Assembly: GCA_949288625.1 (NCBI GenBank)
Contig: CASEKZ010000009.1
Coordinates: 1 to 18,609, forward strand
Origin: an uncultured bacterium
Lineage (GTDB): Bacteria > Bacillota_I > Bacilli_A > RF39 > UBA660
Direction of reading: 5' to 3'
DNA: 18,609 nt
Made by a program: the position numbers and the translations under genes. The notes beneath the pieces are model-generated. The model ran no database searches and was not told where the DNA came from. It saw nothing but the letters and a program-made list of their open reading frames with translations. Positions 1 to 7,018 of the stretch are shown here, piece after piece; the stretch's first letter is position 1; each line of letters opens with the position of its first letter.

Positions 1-11
1 TATATTTAAAA

Positions 12-235
12 GCAATGAAGAAGAGTAGTAGCTAAAACAAGTATTAAAGAGAGTAACTATTTGGTGTAAAGTTATATATAAGTTTTAGTAAATGGACTTC
101 TAAGTGGATACCGAAAGTAAGTAGGCTATCACGGTTTGTTACCCGTTATCTTATAACATATGTATGATGGTACGTATTTAGGTGGCATTAAAAGTAAGAA
201 TAAAGCTCTTATCCTAAAAGGATAGGAGTTTTTTA
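12..235 (+). promoter_or_regulatory. T-box riboswitch leader of trpS (tryptophan-specific)
   Basis: This is a tRNA-sensing T-box leader. Stem I is visible: the base helix AGAAG (19-23) pairs with CTTCT (97-101), and CTAAAAC (32-38) pairs with GTTTTAG (82-88). The AGAGAG motif lies at 48-53, followed by a distal hairpin TAACT/AGTTA (54-58/70-74) with GGTG in its loop. The specifier loop presents TGG (93-95, Trp) followed by A, as expected in this class. A small stem ACGG/CCGT (131-134/143-146) followed by TTATC resembles Stem III. The T-box bulge carries TGGC (183-186). It would pair with a GCCA tRNA end, which fits tRNA-Trp with discriminator G73. The antiterminator helix TTTAGG/CCTAAA (177-182/213-218) excludes the terminator at 206-228. 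Uncharged tRNA-Trp should therefore allow read-through into trpS. The promoter lies mostly or wholly upstream of the window. Confidence 0.93.
202..234 (+). terminator. T-box regulated intrinsic terminator
   Basis: A 10-bp stem CTCTTATCCT/AGGATAGGAG (206-215/219-228) with an AAA loop is followed by six T residues. The 3' half of its left arm also forms the T-box antiterminator, so the two structures are mutually exclusive. Confidence 0.93.
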
Positions 236-257
236 ATTATGTAAGGAGCTTGATAAA

Positions 258-290
258 ATGTTTTACAAGCGATGCTGCACGCATTATTAA
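258..290 (+). CDS. Possible 10-codon upstream ORF between T-box and trpS
   Basis: An ATG preceded by a strong AAGGAG site (243-248) opens a 10-codon frame, MFYKRCCTHY, ending in TAA. It contains no Trp, so it is not a Trp attenuator peptide. It is GC-richer than its surroundings and uses CGA and TGC codons that are uncommon here. The ATG sits in the loop of a hairpin: GCTTG-A-TAAAA (248-258) pairs with TTTTACAAGC (261-270). A second small hairpin GATGC/GCATT (271-275/281-285) follows directly. It could be a translated leader, or just a structured RNA segment that resembles one. I do not recognise the peptide. Confidence 0.35.
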   Translation: MFYKRCCTHY

Positions 291-329
291 CTAAAAAATA
301 AAATATAAATTAAGAAAGGAAATTTAATT

Positions 330-1373
330 ATGGGAAATATTATATTAACAGGAGATAGACCAACTGGTCCTTTACATATAGGGCACTATGTTGGATCACT
401 AAAAAACAGGGTAAAATTACAAAACGAGGGAAATTATGATGAGATGTACGTTTTTTTAGCAGACGCACAAGCACTAACAGATAACTTTGATAATCCAAAA
501 AAGGTAAAAGATAACGTATTAGAAGTTGCGTTAGATTATTTAGCATGCGGACTTGATCCGGAAAAAGTAAATATTTTTATTCAATCAGAAGTACCAGAGT
601 TAACAGAGCTTACGTTTTACTACATGAACTTAGTAACAATATCAAGATTGCATAGAAACCCAACGGTTAAAGAAGAAATAAAACTAAGGGGGTTTGAAGA
701 AAGTATTCCAGCCGGATTCTTTACTTATCCAGTATCTCAAACGGCTGATATAACGGCGTTTAAAGCAAACATAGTGCCGGTTGGGGATGATCAATTACCA
801 ATGCTAGAGCAAGCAAGAGAAATAGTAAGAAAGTTTAATTCTATTTATGGTGATACTTTAGTTGAGCCTGATGCACTTTTACCTGAAAACGAAAACGCAA
901 GAAGACTTGTTGGAATAGATGGTAGTAGTAAAATGAGTAAGTCATTAGGTAACTGTATATACTTAAAAGATTCTGAAGAAGAAGTTAAGAAAAAAGTATT
1001 TAGTATGTATACGGATCCTAATCATATAAGAGTAGAAGACCCGGGTAAAGTAGAAGGTAACGTTGTCTTTACTTATCTTGATGTGTTTTGCAAGAAGGAT
1101 TCATTTAAAAAGTATTTACCAGAATATAAAAGCCTAGATGAATTAAAAGATCACTATAGACGTGGTGGCCTAGGTGATATGAAGATAAAAAGATTTTTAA
1201 ATGATGTTATTGAAGATGAACTAACTCCAATAAGAAAAAGAAGGGAAGAACTTGCTAAAAGCCCAGAAAAAGTATACGAAATACTAAGAAAAGGAACGAT
1301 TAAGGCAGGACAAAAAGCAAAAGAAACACTAAAAGAAGTAAAAAGGGCTATGATGCTAAATTACTTTGAATAA
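330..1373 (+). CDS. trpS: Tryptophanyl-tRNA synthetase
   Basis: Class Ic aminoacyl-tRNA synthetase (347 aa) that charges tRNA-Trp with tryptophan in the cytoplasm, using ATP. The HIGH-type signature is TGPLHIGH (residues 12-19) in the context GDRPTG, and the second signature KMSKS is at residues 201-205. Long stretches such as SMYTDPNHIRVEDPGKVEGN and RRGGLGDMKIKR match the streptococcal/clostridial TrpRS type, whose length it also fits. The start is ATG, preceded by AAAGGA with normal spacing. The protein contains no Trp residue, which would let it be made under tryptophan starvation. Expression is controlled by the Trp T-box leader upstream. It has its own terminator and is not co-transcribed with lepA. 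Confidence 0.97.
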   Translation: MGNIILTGDRPTGPLHIGHYVGSLKNRVKLQNEGNYDEMYVFLADAQALTDNFDNPKKVKDNVLEVALDYLACGLDPEKVNIFIQSEVPELTELTFYYMNLVTISRLHRNPTVKEEIKLRGFEESIPAGFFTYPVSQTADITAFKANIVPVGDDQLPMLEQAREIVRKFNSIYGDTLVEPDALLPENENARRLVGIDGSSKMSKSLGNCIYLKDSEEEVKKKVFSMYTDPNHIRVEDPGKVEGNVVFTYLDVFCKKDSFKKYLPEYKSLDELKDHYRRGGLGDMKIKRFLNDVIEDELTPIRKRREELAKSPEKVYEILRKGTIKAGQKAKETLKEVKRAMMLNYFE

Positions 1374-1399
1374 AAAGTCTTAAGTTATAAGACTTTTTT
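1372..1399 (+). terminator. trpS terminator
   Basis: Stem AGTCTTA/TAAGACT (1376-1382/1388-1394) with loop AGTTA, extended by A/T pairs and ending in six T residues. It starts within the trpS stop codon. Confidence 0.88.
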
Positions 1400-1408
1400 A
1401 ATTTTATC

Positions 1409-1417
1409 TGTTATAAT
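1409..1417 (+). promoter_or_regulatory. lepA promoter (extended -10)
   Basis: TGTTATAAT is a perfect extended -10 (TGnTATAAT). No good -35 is seen at the right distance. Transcription would start near 1424, only about a dozen bases before the lepA ATG, so the ribosome binding site AGGTGA (1425-1430) would lie at the very 5' end of the mRNA. Confidence 0.7.
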
Positions 1418-1435
1418 ACTACTTAGGTGAGTCGT

Positions 1436-3229
1436 ATGAATAAAAAGAATATTAGAAATTTTAGTATAATCGCTCACATTGATCATGGTAAATCAACCCT
1501 TGCGGATAGAATATTAGAAAAAACGGGTGCGGTAACTAAAAGAGAGTCGAAAGACCAAATGCTTGATTCAATGGATTTAGAGCGTGAGCGTGGAATAACA
1601 ATAAAGTTAAACGCGGCTTCTTTAACTTATAAAAAAGATGGCGAGGAGTATCTACTTAACTTAATTGATACCCCGGGTCACGTGGATTTTTCTTATGAAG
1701 TATCAAGAAGTTTAGCAGCATGTGAGGGTGCTATACTAGTTATTGATGCTGCTCAAGGAATAGAAGCACAAACAATTGCAAATCTTTATCTTGCACTTGA
1801 TAATAACTTAACTATCATACCGGTTATTAATAAAATAGATTTGCCTAATGCTGATATAGAAAAAGTAAAAAAAGAAATTATTAGTACGTTTGGTTTTAAT
1901 GAAGAAGACATAATTTTAACTAGTGCTAAGACTGGTTATGGAATAGATAATTTATTAGATGCCATTATAAATAAAATTCCTTCTCCTGCTGGTTTAGAAA
2001 ACAACAAGTTACAGGCTTTAATTTTTGATAGCGTATATGAATCATATCGTGGTGCAATTATTTGGATGAGGGTGGTTAATGGCTGTGTTAAAGTGGGTGA
2101 TAAAATAAAAATGCTTGGTACGAAAACGGAATATGAAGTAATAGAGCTAGGTAAACACACCCCTAAGGAAGTGAAGGTAAACGAATTAAAAGCAGGTGAG
2201 GTTGGATATTTATGTGCTTCAATAAAAAGCGTTAGTGATGTTAAAGTTGGGGATACTATTACCTTACTTAATAATAGTGCTGATGCTCTTTTTGGTTATA
2301 AGCATATTAAGCCAATGGTTTACTGTGGTTTATACCCGATAGAGTCAAATCGTTATACAGATCTTAAAGATGCTTTAGAAAAACTTAAGTTAAATGATGC
2401 TTCTTTATCTTTTGAACCAGAATCATCCGCTGCTTTAGGTTTTGGCTTTAGATGTGGCTTTTTAGGAATGCTTCATATGGACGTAACTGAACAAAGAATT
2501 GAAAGGGAGTTTAAAATAGACATTATCGCAACAAGTCCTTCTGTTGTTTATGAGGTAATAAAAACAAACGGGGATGTAATAATGATAGATAATCCAAGTA
2601 TGATGCCGGATAAAACGCTTATTAAAGAAGTAAAAGAACCATACATCAAGTCAAATATTTTTATTCCATCTAATTACGTTGGAAACATAATGGAATTATG
2701 CGAACAAAAAAGGGGTACCTACATTAACATGGAATATGTAAATGAAACTAGGGTTAACATTCATTACGAGCTTCCTTTGTCGGAAGTGGTTTATGATTTT
2801 TTTGATAAATTAAAGTCATATACAAAAGGATATGCATCATTTGACTATGAATTAGTTGGTTATAAAACTAGTGATTTAGTTAAAATGGATATTTTAATAA
2901 ACGGACAAATCGTGGATGCTTTATCATTGATTGTTCATAAAGATTTTGCTTATTTGCGTGGTAAAAAGATAGTTGAAAACTTAAAGAAAACAATTCCAAG
3001 ACAACTATTTGAAGTTCCGATACAAGCGGTAATAGGAACGAAAGTAATTGCAAGAAGTGATATTAAAGCTTTAAAAAAGAATGTTTTAGCAAAGTGCTAT
3101 GGTGGTGATATAACCCGTAAAAGAAAGCTTTTAGAAAAGCAAAAAGAAGGTAAGAAAAGAATGAAAAGAGTAGGAAACGTAGATGTGCCACAAGAAGCGT
3201 TTTTATCAGTTTTAAGTGTTGATGAATAG
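1436..3229 (+). CDS. lepA: Elongation factor 4 (LepA), ribosome-associated GTPase
   Basis: Translational GTPase related to EF-G that acts on the ribosome, classically described as a back-translocase and later linked to initiation or subunit assembly. Counting from ATG 1436 (597 aa): P-loop AHIDHGKST at 13-21, switch I RGITIK at 52-57, DTPGH at 78-82, NKID at 132-135. The middle domains II, III and V are EF-G-like. The LepA-specific C-terminus is present: CYGGDITRKRKLLEKQKEGK, then a KKRMKRVGNVDVPQEAFLSVL-type end, with no truncation. A GTG at 1427 would add three residues but overlaps the AGGTGA binding site, so ATG 1436 is preferred. It heads the lepA-unknown-hemW transcript. Confidence 0.97.
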   Translation: MNKKNIRNFSIIAHIDHGKSTLADRILEKTGAVTKRESKDQMLDSMDLERERGITIKLNAASLTYKKDGEEYLLNLIDTPGHVDFSYEVSRSLAACEGAILVIDAAQGIEAQTIANLYLALDNNLTIIPVINKIDLPNADIEKVKKEIISTFGFNEEDIILTSAKTGYGIDNLLDAIINKIPSPAGLENNKLQALIFDSVYESYRGAIIWMRVVNGCVKVGDKIKMLGTKTEYEVIELGKHTPKEVKVNELKAGEVGYLCASIKSVSDVKVGDTITLLNNSADALFGYKHIKPMVYCGLYPIESNRYTDLKDALEKLKLNDASLSFEPESSAALGFGFRCGFLGMLHMDVTEQRIEREFKIDIIATSPSVVYEVIKTNGDVIMIDNPSMMPDKTLIKEVKEPYIKSNIFIPSNYVGNIMELCEQKRGTYINMEYVNETRVNIHYELPLSEVVYDFFDKLKSYTKGYASFDYELVGYKTSDLVKMDILINGQIVDALSLIVHKDFAYLRGKKIVENLKKTIPRQLFEVPIQAVIGTKVIARSDIKALKKNVLAKCYGGDITRKRKLLEKQKEGKKRMKRVGNVDVPQEAFLSVLSVDE

Positions 3230-3247
3230 TTGAAAGGAAAAAACGTG

Positions 3248-4000
3248 ATGAAAAATAAAAAGGCAAAGGTTGCAAAACCAAATATAAAAAAAATAAATTA
3301 TGAAAATTTTACAATTAACATAGACCTTAACAGGGTAACATCAATAGGGGAATATATCCCAATAATGGCAACGGCGGGCATAAATGATGATGAAATAGTA
3401 GTAATTACCGGGGTAATTGATAAAAAACTAAACGTTATCGTTCCGTTTAGAAAAAAGGTTATGACAAAGCAAGAATTATTAGAAAGAAAATTTGGTATAA
3501 ACATTATTTTATACGAAAATGCCATGGCTTTTTATGAAACGAAAGATTGTGTTTATTTAATTGATTTAAATACGGTTAAGTTTGAAAAAGTAAATGACGA
3601 GTATATTCCAAGTGGTTATTATTTTAAAATGAATTCAGTTATTGAAATTGGTAATAACAAGGTAATAGTGCAAAAAAATAACAAAGCTTTTATATATGAC
3701 GTTATGAATAATGAAATAAAAAGTATGATATTTAATTATATAATACCATCTAAGTATTATAAAAACTGTTATGATGCTTATATGGAGATAAAAAACGTTA
3801 ATATATCACCACTTATTCTTCGCTTTACGATTAAAAGTGATTTAGAGTTATCAAGAAACGTAATATTAAATGAGGAAACGGTTGCTTTGTTACCTAAGTT
3901 TGCTAATAAAAAACAAGATATTTTAAAATATTGTGATGATTGTTATAACACTTATTTTGATGCCTTTGATGAGGAGGCCGAATGCAAAAGACTTCACTAA
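3248..4000 (+). CDS. Uncharacterised 250-aa protein between lepA and hemW
   Basis: I do not recognise a family. It begins about 18 bases after the lepA stop, with AAAGGA (3233-3238) placed for ATG 3248; GTG 3245 is a possible alternative. The first about 18 residues are Lys-rich. Residues of roughly 25-160 alternate hydrophobic and polar residues in short runs (such as VVITGVI, VYLIDLNTVKFEKV, KVIVQKNNKAFIYDV), suggesting a beta-rich, possibly repeat-like or propeller-like fold. The last about 25 residues hold a Cys/Asp cluster, CDDCYNTYFDAFDEEAEC. There is no signal peptide or membrane segment, so it is probably cytoplasmic. Its last 19 bases overlap the start of hemW, indicating translational coupling. 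A link to HemW function is only a guess from position. Confidence 0.85.
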   Translation: MKNKKAKVAKPNIKKINYENFTINIDLNRVTSIGEYIPIMATAGINDDEIVVITGVIDKKLNVIVPFRKKVMTKQELLERKFGINIILYENAMAFYETKDCVYLIDLNTVKFEKVNDEYIPSGYYFKMNSVIEIGNNKVIVQKNNKAFIYDVMNNEIKSMIFNYIIPSKYYKNCYDAYMEIKNVNISPLILRFTIKSDLELSRNVILNEETVALLPKFANKKQDILKYCDDCYNTYFDAFDEEAECKRLH

Positions 4001-5094
4001 AGTCCGTTTACGTACATGTTCCTTTTTGTAAAAGCATTTGTTCTTATTGCGATTTTTGCAAGAACTTTTATGATGAAAAGATCGTTAATAAGTATTTAGA
4101 CGCACTAAAAAAAGAAATAAAAGACAACTATAAGAAAGAAGAAGTTAAAACCATTTATATCGGTGGAGGAACCCCAAGCTCACTTTCTTTTGAAAACTTA
4201 AGTTATTTATTTGAAATAATAAAAAGAATTAATTTATCTAATGATTATGAATTTACCTTTGAATGTAACTATTGGGATATAACAGATAAATTATTAACGT
4301 TTTTAAAAAGAAATGGCGTAAATAGATTAAGTATAGGTATTCAAACTTTTCATAAAAAACATGAAAAAACATTAAACAGAAAAATAAACAAAAAAGAAAT
4401 GATCAGGTGCGTTAATTTAGCTAAAAAATATTTTCAAAACATTAACGTTGACCTTATGTATGCTATTTCAGGCGAAAGCATCTTTGATTTGAAACAAGAT
4501 TTAAACATCCTAAAAAAGCTTAATGTTAGTCATGTTAGTACTTATTCACTTATCATTGAAAAACACACTAATTTAGCGCTTTTAAACGTCCGTGAAATAG
4601 ATGATGATACACAGGCTAAAATGTATAAACTAATCATAAAAAAACTACTAAAATGCGGATATACCCATTACGAAATAAGTAATTTTTCAAAACCTGGGTA
4701 TGAATCTAGACATAACTTAACATATTGGAACAACGAGGAATATTATGGTTTTGGAGCCGGGGCATCTGGTTTTTTAAGTGGTATTAGGTATGATAATACC
4801 AAAAGTATATTTAATTATATAAAAGGAAAAACGAAAGTGTATCATGAAACGATTAGTAATGATAACTTGATTAAAGATGAAATAATGCTTGGCTTAAGAA
4901 AAATAAAAGGAATTAATAAACAACGTTTTAAAAGAAAATTTAATTTTGATGTTAAAAAAGTGTTTGATTTAGAGATTTTTTTGAAAAACGGTTTATTAAA
5001 GGAAGATCAAAAAAACGTTTTTATACCGGAAAAATACTTGTTTGTTTCAAACGAAATCATTTTAAAAGTACTAGAAACTTATCATCTTGAATAA
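3982..5094 (+). CDS. hemW: HemW-type radical SAM protein (heme chaperone family)
   Basis: Radical SAM protein of the HemN/HemW family (370 aa). The cluster motif CKSICSYCDF has Cys at 16, 20 and 23, which bind the 4Fe-4S cluster. The SAM-binding GGGTP follows at 61-65. The segment HYEISNFSKPGYESRHNLTY and the following YWNNEEYYGFGAGA are typical of HemW. The length and lepA-adjacent position favour HemW (heme delivery chaperone, often misannotated as oxygen-independent coproporphyrinogen III oxidase) over true HemN. The start ATG has GAGGAGG directly upstream, inside the end of the preceding gene. No other heme gene is visible in the window, so the substrate here is unknown. Confidence 0.93.
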   Translation: MQKTSLKSVYVHVPFCKSICSYCDFCKNFYDEKIVNKYLDALKKEIKDNYKKEEVKTIYIGGGTPSSLSFENLSYLFEIIKRINLSNDYEFTFECNYWDITDKLLTFLKRNGVNRLSIGIQTFHKKHEKTLNRKINKKEMIRCVNLAKKYFQNINVDLMYAISGESIFDLKQDLNILKKLNVSHVSTYSLIIEKHTNLALLNVREIDDDTQAKMYKLIIKKLLKCGYTHYEISNFSKPGYESRHNLTYWNNEEYYGFGAGASGFLSGIRYDNTKSIFNYIKGKTKVYHETISNDNLIKDEIMLGLRKIKGINKQRFKRKFNFDVKKVFDLEIFLKNGLLKEDQKNVFIPEKYLFVSNEIILKVLETYHLE

Positions 5095-5115
5095 TTAAAA
5101 AAAGTAAGGTATAAT
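5087..5115 (+). promoter_or_regulatory. Promoter inside the 3' end of hemW
   Basis: TTGAAT (5087-5092), a 17-base spacer, then TATAAT (5110-5115). The predicted start near 5122 leaves a short leader containing the GGAGG of the next gene. It separates the 150-aa and 311-aa genes from the lepA-hemW transcript. Confidence 0.8.
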
Positions 5116-5139
5116 GTACTTATAATATGGAGGTTAGTT

Positions 5140-5592
5140 ATGGACGCAAATGAAAAAAATGAAGTATTAGAAGATTTAATTGAAATTGAACCAGAAAATA
5201 CTAACGAAGAAGAGAAAATAACTCCTGATAAGAAAATAGAGTCAGTAGAAACTTCAAACGAGGATGCTAGTGTTATTCAACCAAATGACGTTATAACTGA
5301 GGTTGCAATAGATAATGTTAGTGAAGATTTATCACAAACGCCTGATTCAATTGAAGATGTTTCCGCGGATGAAAAAAAAGAGGCTAGTGGCGATGCTTCA
5401 AAAGAAAACGAAGAAAAAAATACACCTGCACAACCTACAAGTGATGATGAAAAACAAAGTGAAGTTATAGAAGAACCAAAAAAGAAAAAAGCACCATTAA
5501 TAATAATTTTGTCAATTTTATTAGTGATTGACGTTTTGGCATTAATAATTTACATAATAGGTATTGAAAACGTATTTTCATTTATAAGATAG
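5140..5592 (+). CDS. Acidic protein with one C-terminal membrane helix
   Basis: I do not recognise a family. Residues 1-112 are low-complexity and rich in Glu, Asp, Ser and Asn, very likely disordered. A basic patch KKKK (114-117) is followed by a hydrophobic helix at about 119-141, with one Asp (131) inside it, and a short tail ending in FSFIR. By the positive-inside rule the acidic domain should be cytoplasmic, making this a tail-anchored-like membrane protein. GGAGG precedes the ATG with normal spacing, and a consensus promoter lies just upstream. The gene ends 52 bases before the next, with no convincing terminator, so the two are probably co-transcribed. It could be a scaffold or recruiting protein; that is speculation. 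Confidence 0.8.
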   Translation: MDANEKNEVLEDLIEIEPENTNEEEKITPDKKIESVETSNEDASVIQPNDVITEVAIDNVSEDLSQTPDSIEDVSADEKKEASGDASKENEEKNTPAQPTSDDEKQSEVIEEPKKKKAPLIIILSILLVIDVLALIIYIIGIENVFSFIR

Positions 5593-5644
5593 TTTAAAAA
5601 CGCTATTTTTTAATTTAAATTTTATTTTAGGATGGGTTAACAAT

Positions 5645-6580
5645 ATGAAATTAAAATTATTAAGAAAACTATGTGAAAAATACATTAATGATAACAATAA
5701 TGAAATAGCGGATTTTATGGACAAAGTGTTAATTTTGCCAGATAAAACCATTGATTATATCATTTTAAATAACATTGATATAAAAAAGATTATGGATTAT
5801 ATAAACTCTTGTGCTTTTAGTAATCTTAGCAGTGATGTTCAAATTTATGTATTAAAAAATGATGTGCGTGTTATAAATTTAATAGATTCTAGTTGCTTTG
5901 GTAATGTTTTCTTTGGGTATGATGAAAAAGAGCAAATAAAAGTGTTAAAGTGTATCAGTAAATATGAAAATAGTTCTATACTTACGTTTTTTATTAAAGT
6001 ATTAAGTAAAGATGAAATTGTTAATAGTGAAAAAGAACAGCAACTAAGACTTATTGATGCTATTGATAATTTAAAGAATGGTAATGAATATTTTTTAGCC
6101 TTAGAGCTATTATTTAAAAACTTAAATAGTAAAACATGTTTACCAAAAATAATTGATGTTATAAACAAAGGGCCTTCTGATATGCTTGCTTATTATATAT
6201 TACATAATGATATGCTAAAAAAGAAAGCTATTAATAAAAAATTAGCCGCTATCGTTAAAGATAAAAATTTTAACTGCCCAATTTATCTTTCTTTAGCAAT
6301 GATTGATGCTTTACATGATGGAAGAATAAAGGCCGATTATTTAGAAATTTATTTTGAGGAATTTAGTTCATGTTCGATTATTAATATAACTAATGCTTTA
6401 ATAATGTTGTATGCTGATGAAATAATAAATTATGATGAACTTATTTGTTTAATTAGAAGGTATTTTAGTAAGTCAAATGATGGATTTGATGATATAAAAG
6501 ATATTTCATCTTTTTTACCTTATAAAGATCATGACAAAAGTAATGTCAACCAAAACATTAAAACAAAAGAAGGACCTTAG
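5645..6580 (+). CDS. Uncharacterised alpha-helical 311-aa protein
   Basis: I do not recognise a family. The sequence is almost entirely short amphipathic helices (for example LRLIDAIDNLKNGNEYFLALELLF and DMLAYYILHNDMLKKKAI), spaced in a way that suggests a HEAT- or TPR-like helical solenoid. It has no signal peptide or membrane helix, and the last about 30 residues look disordered and charged. AGGATGGG (5629-5636) is the ribosome binding site for ATG 5645. It follows the acidic membrane protein closely, and the 3' end of the gene forms part of its own terminator. A solenoid next to an acidic membrane anchor could mean a protein-protein interaction pair, but nothing here proves it. Confidence 0.82.
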   Translation: MKLKLLRKLCEKYINDNNNEIADFMDKVLILPDKTIDYIILNNIDIKKIMDYINSCAFSNLSSDVQIYVLKNDVRVINLIDSSCFGNVFFGYDEKEQIKVLKCISKYENSSILTFFIKVLSKDEIVNSEKEQQLRLIDAIDNLKNGNEYFLALELLFKNLNSKTCLPKIIDVINKGPSDMLAYYILHNDMLKKKAINKKLAAIVKDKNFNCPIYLSLAMIDALHDGRIKADYLEIYFEEFSSCSIINITNALIMLYADEIINYDELICLIRRYFSKSNDGFDDIKDISSFLPYKDHDKSNVNQNIKTKEGP

Positions 6581-6591
6581 GGTTCTTTTTC
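6566..6591 (+). terminator. Terminator overlapping the end of the 311-aa gene
   Basis: GAAGGACC (6569-6576) pairs with GG-TTCTT (6580-6587, one G bulged) around the loop TTA, followed by a T-rich run interrupted by C and G. The stop codon TAG lies partly in the loop. Moderate strength. Confidence 0.65.
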
Positions 6592-6598
6592 GTTTTCT

Positions 6599-6626
6599 TT
6601 GATAATTTGGTTGATTCATGTATAAT
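6599..6626 (+). promoter_or_regulatory. Promoter of the 94-codon ORF
   Basis: TTGATA (6599-6604), a 16-base spacer and TATAAT (6621-6626). It lies directly after the preceding terminator and about 25 bases before the ORF. Confidence 0.78.
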
Positions 6627-6649
6627 ATCTAAAAAAGAAAGAAGGCTTT

Positions 6650-6934
6650 ATATTAAAAGCGGATTTACTTAATGGCAGTGTAAATCCAAACAATTTATTA
6701 TTAGTAACTCAATTACTTATAACTGGTAATTACGAAAAAAGTAATAATCCTATAAAAAGTTTATCAAATATATTAAAATCAGGAAACAACTACGAAAAAT
6801 TCTATATTGTATATACTGATTCTTTATCAGATGCCATTTTAGGTGCTAAAGAGCTAGATAAGGAATTTCCTGGTATTGACATAAAAGGTAATACTTTAGT
6901 TAAAAAAAGAAAACATAAAACTAAAACTGAGTAA
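6650..6934 (+). CDS. 94-codon ORF without a canonical start codon (ATA?)
   Basis: An open frame from a stop at 6623-6625 down to TAA at 6932-6934. From ATA 6650 it reads ILKADLLNGSVNPNN and ends in LVKKRKHKTKTE. The codon choice matches the neighbours, the interior looks like a folded alpha/beta protein (FYIVYTDSLSDAILGAKELD), and a basic tail ends it. It has its own consensus promoter, an AGAAGG site (6640-6645) and a terminator, which argue for a real gene. No ATG, GTG or TTG occurs anywhere in the frame. The best start is ATA at 6650, only four bases after AGAAGG; one G-to-A change from ATG would produce it. It is either a weakly translated gene with a rare ATA start, a recent start-loss pseudogene, or a sequencing error. 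I do not recognise the family. Confidence 0.6.
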   Translation: MLKADLLNGSVNPNNLLLVTQLLITGNYEKSNNPIKSLSNILKSGNNYEKFYIVYTDSLSDAILGAKELDKEFPGIDIKGNTLVKKRKHKTKTE

Positions 6935-6944
6935 AATTCATAGT

Positions 6945-6974
6945 GAAGAAACTTATTTAGGTAGTTTTCTTTTT
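6945..6974 (+). terminator. Terminator after the 94-codon ORF
   Basis: GAAGAAACT (6945-6953) pairs with AGTTTTCTT (6963-6971) with one bulged T, followed by more T residues. It insulates the heat-shock operon promoter from upstream transcription. Confidence 0.65.
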
Positions 6975-6991
6975 ATATTAAATTTTATTTT

Positions 6992-7018
6992 TTAGCACTC
7001 AGGTATTGACATTGCTAA
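6992..7018 (+). promoter_or_regulatory. CIRCE operator (HrcA binding site)
   Basis: TTAGCACTC (6992-7000), a nine-base spacer and CATTGCTAA (7010-7018). The left arm is a perfect match to the CIRCE consensus TTAGCACTC-N9-GAGTGCTAA, and the right arm matches at 7 of 9 positions. It overlaps the -35 of the hrcA promoter, so bound HrcA would block RNA polymerase. This makes the operon HrcA-autoregulated and heat-inducible. Confidence 0.93.

Noticed and set aside
3982..5094. Oxygen-independent coproporphyrinogen III oxidase (HemN) for the radical SAM gene
   Set aside because: Length (370 aa), the CxxxCxYCDF form and the lepA/hrcA neighbourhood fit HemW rather than the longer true HemN.
5593..5644. 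A-run/T-run around CGCTA as a terminator between the 150-aa and 311-aa genes
   Set aside because: Pairing is only five A-T pairs around a five-base loop, too weak for a terminator.
6618..6632. ATG at 6618 as the start of the 94-codon ORF
   Set aside because: It overlaps the -10, is in another frame, and stops after four codons.
6652..6672. ATT at 6652 as a start, six bases after AAGG
   Set aside because: Better spaced than ATA, but in the wrong frame; it meets TAA after six codons.
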